This document shows positions 59,012 through 64,000 of a stretch of 64,000 nucleotides of DNA, one piece after another; the stretch's first letter is position 1, and every line of letters begins with the position of its first letter. Below the pieces are notes generated by a model. It was not told where the DNA came from, made no database searches, and saw only the letters and a program-made list of their open reading frames with translations. The position numbers and the translations under genes are program-made. The stretch comes from G051132615 sp051132615 (GTDB lineage: Bacteria; Pseudomonadota; Gammaproteobacteria; Burkholderiales; Neisseriaceae): positions 1,116,001-1,180,000 of the forward strand of contig NZ_CP152375.1 in NCBI RefSeq assembly GCF_051132615.1, read 5' to 3'.

Positions 59012-59986
59012 TTATTCCCCGCCTCCAAACAGTTTCTTCACCCCAGAGAAAAACCCTTCTTTTTTATCCATATCGATGGTTTCTGACGCAGTCCCCCATT
59101 GAGCAGGCCTTGTTAGTAAAGCTTTTTGTACCACACTCATGCTACTTTGACGTTTCGAAAGATCCAATATCATGCAACTATCAATTAATTGTAACAACTC
59201 ATTTGAATATTTGCCACTAAAGCGCTTTATTGCTGGCACTAAATGATCTTGTTGTAGTCTTTTGTCTGCTGGGTACGGTACACCCCTACCCATACAAGCA
59301 TACATAGTGGCAGCTAAGGCATACACATCTGTCCATGGCCCTTGAGGCCAATCACTACGATATTGTTCTGGTGCAGCATACCCTGGTGTATACATACCAA
59401 CCAGTTGTCTACCATCTACTTGCACCGATTGCCTTGCTGCACCAAAATCCAAAATAATCGGTGCAGTTGCTTGTGGTAAATAAATATTTGCTGGTTTGAT
59501 GTCTAAATGCAACATATGCTTTAAATGCACTTCCCTTAAACCGGAAGCAATATAAGCAAATAATGTTCTTAAGCGCTTTTCAGGCATCAAGCCTGTCATA
59601 TTAGCCAAATATTTATCTAAACCATTTCCTTCGTAATAATCCATAATCATATAAACCGTTTGATTGGCTCGAAAGAAATTACTCACATTCACTACATTTG
59701 GATGATTAATATTGGAAAGCAGACGTGCCTCTTCAAAAAAACAGCGTAAGCCTGCGGTAAATAAATCTGCATCTAACTCTGTTTGAACGGTGACATCGTT
59801 ACTCCCCTCAACCCTTTTGCACAGAGCACTGGGAAAATATTCTTTTATTGCGACAAGATCATTTGTTTTACAATCCTTCGCCAAATAAACCACACCAAAA
59901 CCACCCACTGAAAGTGGGTACATAATGGTATAATTTTCAAGCTGAGTATTTGCAGCTAAAGCAATTGATTGATCGACTGCTGCCAT
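59012..59986 (-). CDS. Hanks-type serine/threonine protein kinase
   Basis: The product has 324 residues. A glycine loop (SVGGFGVVYLAKD), invariant Lys (VAIKEYFPS), catalytic loop HLDIKPANIYL and DFG (ILDFGAARQ) show an active kinase; the APE equivalent is APEQYRSDWPQGPWTDVYAL. There is no membrane segment, so it is cytosolic. The paired PP2C gene follows by 2 bases. Kinase/phosphatase pairs like this occur beside type VI secretion loci in other bacteria, but no such genes are seen here. Confidence 0.94.
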   Translation of the reverse strand: MAAVDQSIALAANTQLENYTIMYPLSVGGFGVVYLAKDCKTNDLVAIKEYFPSALCKRVEGSNDVTVQTELDADLFTAGLRCFFEEARLLSNINHPNVVNVSNFFRANQTVYMIMDYYEGNGLDKYLANMTGLMPEKRLRTLFAYIASGLREVHLKHMLHLDIKPANIYLPQATAPIILDFGAARQSVQVDGRQLVGMYTPGYAAPEQYRSDWPQGPWTDVYALAATMYACMGRGVPYPADKRLQQDHLVPAIKRFSGKYSNELLQLIDSCMILDLSKRQSSMSVVQKALLTRPAQWGTASETIDMDKKEGFFSGVKKLFGGGE

Positions 59987-60109
59987 GGAGTCGTTATTTC
60001 CTATTTATTACAATACGTTAAGCATTGTATATTTACACAATACTGGTATTTATTCATTTAAAGCTTTGGTTATTTTTAATAAAATAGCCGATTATTAAGG
60101 GATTTTAAC

Positions 60110-60976
60110 ATGATTCAAAGCATGACTGGGTTTTCTAATCGTAATCAAGAATTAAAAAACATCAGAATCAATTTAGAGTTAAGAGCTGTTAATCACCGTT
60201 ATCTTGATATCCAAATCAAACAACCAGAAGAACTCAGACACCTTGAACAACCTATCAGAGAGCTGATTCAAAATAAAGTTCAGCGTGGCAAAGTCGAATG
60301 CCGAATCAATATCCAACCTATTACTGATAGCAATTTACAATTAGGCTTAAATGAAGCTCTACTCAATAGTCTTTTACAATTGAATCAAAATATATTGAAA
60401 AAAGATCAAACAATTATCGCTTTAAGTGTGGCAGATATACTCAAGTTCCCACAAATATTAAATCAAGCCGAAATTGACCCTGAATTATTACAAGAAAACA
60501 TTTTAAGTACCCTTAATGAGACACTTAATGACTTTTGTGCTTCTCGTCAACGAGAGGGTGAAAAACTGAAACAACATTTAACTGAGCGATTAGATCATAT
60601 GTTGCAGATTACCCAACAAGTCGAAACATTTATGCCACAGCTTTTAGATGCACATTATGATAAATTACAAAAGCGTTTACATGAAGCCTTGGACAATATA
60701 CAGGACGACAGAATCAAACAGGAATTTGTCTTGTTTATGCAAAAAGCAGACGTTGATGAAGAATTGTCTCGTTTAAAGACCCATATTAACGAAGTGAAAC
60801 GGGTTTTAAAACAAGGTGGCACAGTAGGTAAAAGGCTCGATTTTTTAATGCAAGAACTTAACCGAGAGGCCAATACACTTGGCAGTAAAGCCATTGCCAG
60901 TGAAAGCACCCAAGCTTCAGTTGAACTGAAAGTATTGATTGAGCAGATGAGAGAACAAGTTCAAAATATCGAATAA
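60110..60976 (+). CDS. yicC: YicC-family endoribonuclease
   Basis: The product has 288 residues. The start MIQSMTGFSNRNQEL, RAVNHRYLDIQIKQPEELRHLE and the C-terminal DEELSRLKTHINEVKRVLKQGG with FLMQELNREANTLGSKA are the YicC/YloC family pattern. Members cut structured RNA in vitro. A hairpin at 60984 separates it from the convergent asparaginase gene. Confidence 0.94.
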   Translation: MIQSMTGFSNRNQELKNIRINLELRAVNHRYLDIQIKQPEELRHLEQPIRELIQNKVQRGKVECRINIQPITDSNLQLGLNEALLNSLLQLNQNILKKDQTIIALSVADILKFPQILNQAEIDPELLQENILSTLNETLNDFCASRQREGEKLKQHLTERLDHMLQITQQVETFMPQLLDAHYDKLQKRLHEALDNIQDDRIKQEFVLFMQKADVDEELSRLKTHINEVKRVLKQGGTVGKRLDFLMQELNREANTLGSKAIASESTQASVELKVLIEQMREQVQNIE

Positions 60977-60983
60977 ATTTATC

Positions 60984-61024
60984 GGCTACGGTTTAAATGA
61001 TATTCTATAATTCAAACCGTAGCC
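60984..61024. terminator. Bidirectional terminator between yicC and the asparaginase gene
   Basis: GGCTACGGTTT (60984-60994) and AAACCGTAGCC (61014-61024) form a perfect 11-bp stem. The loop is long and the T run short. Confidence 0.65.
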
Positions 61025-61039
61025 AAAAACAATCACTTC

Positions 61040-61975
61040 TTAAGATAACTCAAACAATAATTTTGCCATTAATGCCTCTAATGTCACATTACCTGCCATT
61101 TTGGCACCAGCTTGATATAAAGCGGAACTTTGCGCATAAACATCATTCATTACGCCCTTAAAAACCTGACTTTTATTCATCAATACACGCCCTGTTTGAG
61201 TGTATTGAGTAATGGCTTGTATTAAGACAGGGCTTTGTGGGATATTACCATTACCAAAACTGAGCAAAATAGCAGCATGTGTTGGTTCATTCAATAAACT
61301 ATGAGCAATTAATGTACTGTTAATACCTGGTGTTAATATATACGTGGCAATTTTTAATTGAACATTTAATTTTTTCGGTTGTGCCAGAATATCATCAGGT
61401 TTTTGTATCAATCGATTTTGGTCAGTCAACAGTAAACCCTCTTCAGAAAAAATCCCCAAAGGAGACTCAAAAACAGCATCAAATGCTCCGTAAGAGACAG
61501 TATCCACTTTTGTTGCGTCTGTTCCTTTTAATAATTTGTCGCCAAATACAATCAACACATCTTGAATATCTGTTTTGATGAGAACATCAATCGCCCTTTG
61601 CAAATTGATCAAGCCATCTGAATTTGGGTGGCCTAATGGGTATTGCGCCCCAGTTAACACAATTTTTTTGGCAATATCTTGTAAAAAAAAGGTGAGTATA
61701 CTGGCAGTATATGCCAGTGTATCTGTACCATGAATCACCAAGACACCCATATATTGTTGATGACATTCACGAATCAACTCAATTAAATCAAACCAATGTT
61801 GTAAAGTAATGGCTGAAGAATCAATCAAAGGATCACATAGATGCAAATCAAAATCCATTTGACTTTTAAACCCGTCTAACGCATGAATAACAGTATCTCT
61901 ATCTGGTGCTAACCCTTGCTCACCCATTTTCATACCAATTGTACCGCCAGTATAAATAACTAAAAAACGTGCCAT
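61040..61975 (-). CDS. Asparaginase (type I, cytoplasmic)
   Basis: The product has 311 residues from the ATG at 61975, which follows AGGAAA; a longer frame to 62038 lacks support. The first catalytic Thr lies in VIYTGGTIGMKMG, and the second set is VLVIHGTDTLAYTAS. FGNGNIPQSP is typical of type I enzymes. No signal peptide is seen, so it is cytoplasmic. It converts asparagine to aspartate and ammonia. Confidence 0.92.
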   Translation of the reverse strand: MARFLVIYTGGTIGMKMGEQGLAPDRDTVIHALDGFKSQMDFDLHLCDPLIDSSAITLQHWFDLIELIRECHQQYMGVLVIHGTDTLAYTASILTFFLQDIAKKIVLTGAQYPLGHPNSDGLINLQRAIDVLIKTDIQDVLIVFGDKLLKGTDATKVDTVSYGAFDAVFESPLGIFSEEGLLLTDQNRLIQKPDDILAQPKKLNVQLKIATYILTPGINSTLIAHSLLNEPTHAAILLSFGNGNIPQSPVLIQAITQYTQTGRVLMNKSQVFKGVMNDVYAQSSALYQAGAKMAGNVTLEALMAKLLFELS

Positions 61976-62151
61976 AAATTTTCCTAAACCTGTCAAATAC
62001 TTTCGATTGAGCACAATAGCGCCTAATTTTGATAACACAAATATTTCTGGGCTTATAAAATAGCCACTGTTTCACAATAAAGTATTAATCACATCATACT
62101 TTCAGTTATACTATTATCCACCATAACTTAAAATGGCCTCATTAAAATTTT

Positions 62152-62679
62152 ATGACCTCCTCTACAAATAAACGTTCTGCTGTTTATGCTGGCAGCTTTG
62201 ATCCACCAACCAATGGTCATTTATGGATGATTCAAAAAGCCAGCACCTTATTTGATGACTTAACCATTGCGGTTGGTTTAAATCCTGAAAAAAAAACCAC
62301 ATTTAGTGTTGAAGAACGAGTACAAATGCTCGAAGAAATAGTCAAAGAATTTAAAGGCGTTTCTGTCACCATTTTAGACCAGAAATTTTTGGTGAATTAC
62401 GCAAAAGATATCCATGCACCTTATGTCATCAGAGGGATCAGAAGCGCCGCAGACTATGAATATGAACGCATTATGCGTTATATTAACTCCGATTTACAAC
62501 CAGACATTTCCACTATTTTCTTAATGCCCCCCAGAGAATTTGCAGAAGTATCCTCAACAATGGTCAAAGGCATGATTGGCCCAGAAGGCTGGCAAGAGGT
62601 CATCAAAAAATACTTACCTGAAACTGTATACAAAAAAATGATCCAATACGCAGAAAACGAATTGAATCTATTTGCATAA
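62152..62679 (+). CDS. coaD: Phosphopantetheine adenylyltransferase
   Basis: The product has 175 residues. The nucleotidyl-transferase motif AGSFDPPTNGHLWMIQ (TNGH), YVIRGIRSAADYEYER and EVSSTMVKGMI are the CoaD pattern. It makes dephospho-CoA, the fourth step of CoA synthesis from pantothenate. It is convergent with clpA across a terminator. Confidence 0.96.
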   Translation: MTSSTNKRSAVYAGSFDPPTNGHLWMIQKASTLFDDLTIAVGLNPEKKTTFSVEERVQMLEEIVKEFKGVSVTILDQKFLVNYAKDIHAPYVIRGIRSAADYEYERIMRYINSDLQPDISTIFLMPPREFAEVSSTMVKGMIGPEGWQEVIKKYLPETVYKKMIQYAENELNLFA

Positions 62680-62712
62680 AAAAGCCTGAATCTTACTTCA
62701 GGCTTTTTTATC
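62680..62712. terminator. Bidirectional terminator between coaD and clpA
   Basis: AAAAAGCCTGAA/TTCAGGCTTTTTT is a strong stem with T runs on both strands. Confidence 0.9.
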
Positions 62713-62719
62713 AAGTTGT

Positions 62720-64000
62720 TTATAAAGCAGCAGGGGCTTTTTTAGATGCGCTTTTTTGGTTAAATACTAAAACCACTTGGTTGTCTTTATCTAAATCCAC
62801 CATCACTTCACCACCATTAGTCAATTGTCCAAATAACAATTCATCTACTAAAGCTTTACGAATGGTTTTTTGAATCAATCGACTCATTGGACGAGCCCCC
62901 ATTTGTGGATCGAATCCATTTTTGGCCAGATAACCTCTCATTGCGGCACTGAAACTGATTTCAACCTTCTGATCTAACAATTGCTCTTCCAATTGTAATA
63001 AGAATTTATCCACAACACGCATAATAGACTCTTCATTCAGTGGAGCGAATGGAATAATCGCATCTAATCGATTTCTAAATTCTGGACTAAACAGACGATT
63101 AATATCCGCCATTTCATCCCCAGCTGCTTTTTTCCCAGTAAATCCAATACTGGGTTTTGATAAAGCTTCAGCCCCAGCATTTGTTGTCATAATCACCACA
63201 ACATTGCGAAAATCAGCTTGACGACCATTATTATCAGTTAAAGTACCGTGATCCATTACCTGCAAGAGAATATTGAAAATATCAGGATGCGCTTTCTCAA
63301 TCTCATCTAATAACAACACACTAAATGGGTGTTTATTCACTTGTTCAGTCAATAACCCACCCTGCTCAAAACCAACATATCCTGGCGGCGCACCAATCAA
63401 ACGAGAAACAGCATGACGCTCCATATACTCTGACATATCAAAACGCAGAAGCGTCACACCTAAACTATAGGCTAACTGTTTGGCTACTTCTGTTTTGCCT
63501 ACCCCTGTAGGGCCAGAGAACAAAAAAGAACCAATGGGCTTATTGGGCAAATTTAAGCCAGAGCGAGCCATTTTAATGGCTGCGGCCAAACTTTCAATTG
63601 CTTCGTTCTGACCAAACACAACACTTTTTAAATCACGCTCTAAATAACGAAGTGCTTGCCTATCATCGTGAGACACTGTTTTTGGTGGTATACGGGCAAT
63701 TTTTGCCACAATTTCTTCAATTTCATGTTTACCAATCGTTTTCTTTTGTTTTGATTTTGGTAAAATTTTCTGGGCAGCACCTGCTTCATCAATCACATCA
63801 ATCGCTTTATCAGGTAAAAACCGATCATTAATGAATTTTGCTGATAACTCTGCTGCTGCTAATAAAGCAGCTGGTGTATATTTCACTAGGTGATGTGATT
63901 CAAAATGAGGCTTTAACCCTTTTAAAATTTCTACTGTTTGCAATACAGTTGGTTCACCTATATCAATTTTCTGAAAGCGGCGATTCAATGCACTGTCTTT
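62720..64000 (-). CDS. clpA: ClpA, C-terminal part (cut by window edge)
   Basis: About 427 C-terminal residues are visible. They include RRFQKIDIGEPTVLQTVEILKG from the end of the first AAA+ module, then the D2 module with Walker A SGPTGVGKTEVAKQLAYS, Walker B LLLDEIEKAHPDIFNILLQ, and the end FDPQMGARPMSRLIQKTIR. The frame stays open to base 64000. ClpA unfolds substrates for ClpP. clpS and clpP are not in the window. Confidence 0.95.
   Translation of the reverse strand, partial: KDSALNRRFQKIDIGEPTVLQTVEILKGLKPHFESHHLVKYTPAALLAAAELSAKFINDRFLPDKAIDVIDEAGAAQKILPKSKQKKTIGKHEIEEIVAKIARIPPKTVSHDDRQALRYLERDLKSVVFGQNEAIESLAAAIKMARSGLNLPNKPIGSFLFSGPTGVGKTEVAKQLAYSLGVTLLRFDMSEYMERHAVSRLIGAPPGYVGFEQGGLLTEQVNKHPFSVLLLDEIEKAHPDIFNILLQVMDHGTLTDNNGRQADFRNVVVIMTTNAGAEALSKPSIGFTGKKAAGDEMADINRLFSPEFRNRLDAIIPFAPLNEESIMRVVDKFLLQLEEQLLDQKVEISFSAAMRGYLAKNGFDPQMGARPMSRLIQKTIRKALVDELLFGQLTNGGEVMVDLDKDNQVVLVFNQKSASKKAPAAL

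Noticed and set aside
61976..62038. N-terminal extension of the asparaginase
   Set aside because: The ATG at 61975 has AGGAAA in front and begins the family start; the extension has no support.
1..64000. CRISPR array or a classical Neisseria DNA uptake sequence
   Set aside because: I noticed no regular repeat/spacer series and no repeated GCCGTCTGAA-type word. This was by reading only, so isolated copies could be missed.

Overview
The window is AT-rich DNA from a Gram-negative, probably Neisseriaceae-like betaproteobacterium. This rests on the core block gatCAB, lptE, holA, mreBCD, mrdA, rodA and on AT-rich codon use. The genus is not certain; a host-associated low-GC relative such as Snodgrassella, Stenoxybacter or Vitreoscilla would fit. 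No complete tRNA or rRNA gene and no CRISPR array was seen.

Positions 1-9622 (minus strand) hold a type IV secretion operon, virB1-B2-B3-B4-B5-(Eex-like lipoprotein)-B6-(membrane protein)-(antirepressor cassette)-B7-B8-B9-B10. It runs off the left edge, so virB11, virD4 and any relaxase are not visible. A phage-type cassette sits between virB6 and virB7: a C4-like antisense RNA followed by a BRO/Ant-like antirepressor. Terminator-like hairpins stand in five gaps of the operon.

Positions 9811-16011 are bounded by two copies of the 3' end of a tRNA-Lys gene, each followed by the same terminator and an integrase 3' remnant. These are footprints of elements integrated in tandem. Between them lies a decayed lambdoid prophage: an int fragment joined to a ninB fragment, a DUF1364 nuclease, rusA, a Q-like gene with an amber stop, a possible late promoter and terminator, a com-like gene, a terminase/lysozyme fusion and nested Rz/Rz1. 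Immunity, replication and morphogenesis genes are absent.

Positions 16012-26000 form a mixed accessory region. It holds a Sel1 lipoprotein, a tiny membrane protein behind a 17-bp dyad, an HxlR regulator with a divergent flavoprotein, and a second C4-like RNA. It also holds a likely T4SS effector with a possible immunity partner, a CI/LexA-type repressor with three matching operator sites, a second com-like gene and a holin.

From about 26000 to the right edge the window is core chromosome. It includes the gatC-A-B-lptE-holA operon, the mreBCD-mrdA-rodA cell-shape operon, a MarC protein, transporters, nadK-recN, cdsA with an acyltransferase, and the yfaATSQP-type alpha-2-macroglobulin operon. 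It ends with rph, a PP2C phosphatase and Ser/Thr kinase pair, yicC, an asparaginase, coaD and clpA (cut by the right edge).

The most unusual signals are the two C4-like antisense RNA loci with compensatory stem changes (one inside a T4SS operon), the effector/immunity candidate near a T4SS, the deletion-made terminase/lysozyme gene, and similar structured leaders near two com-like genes.
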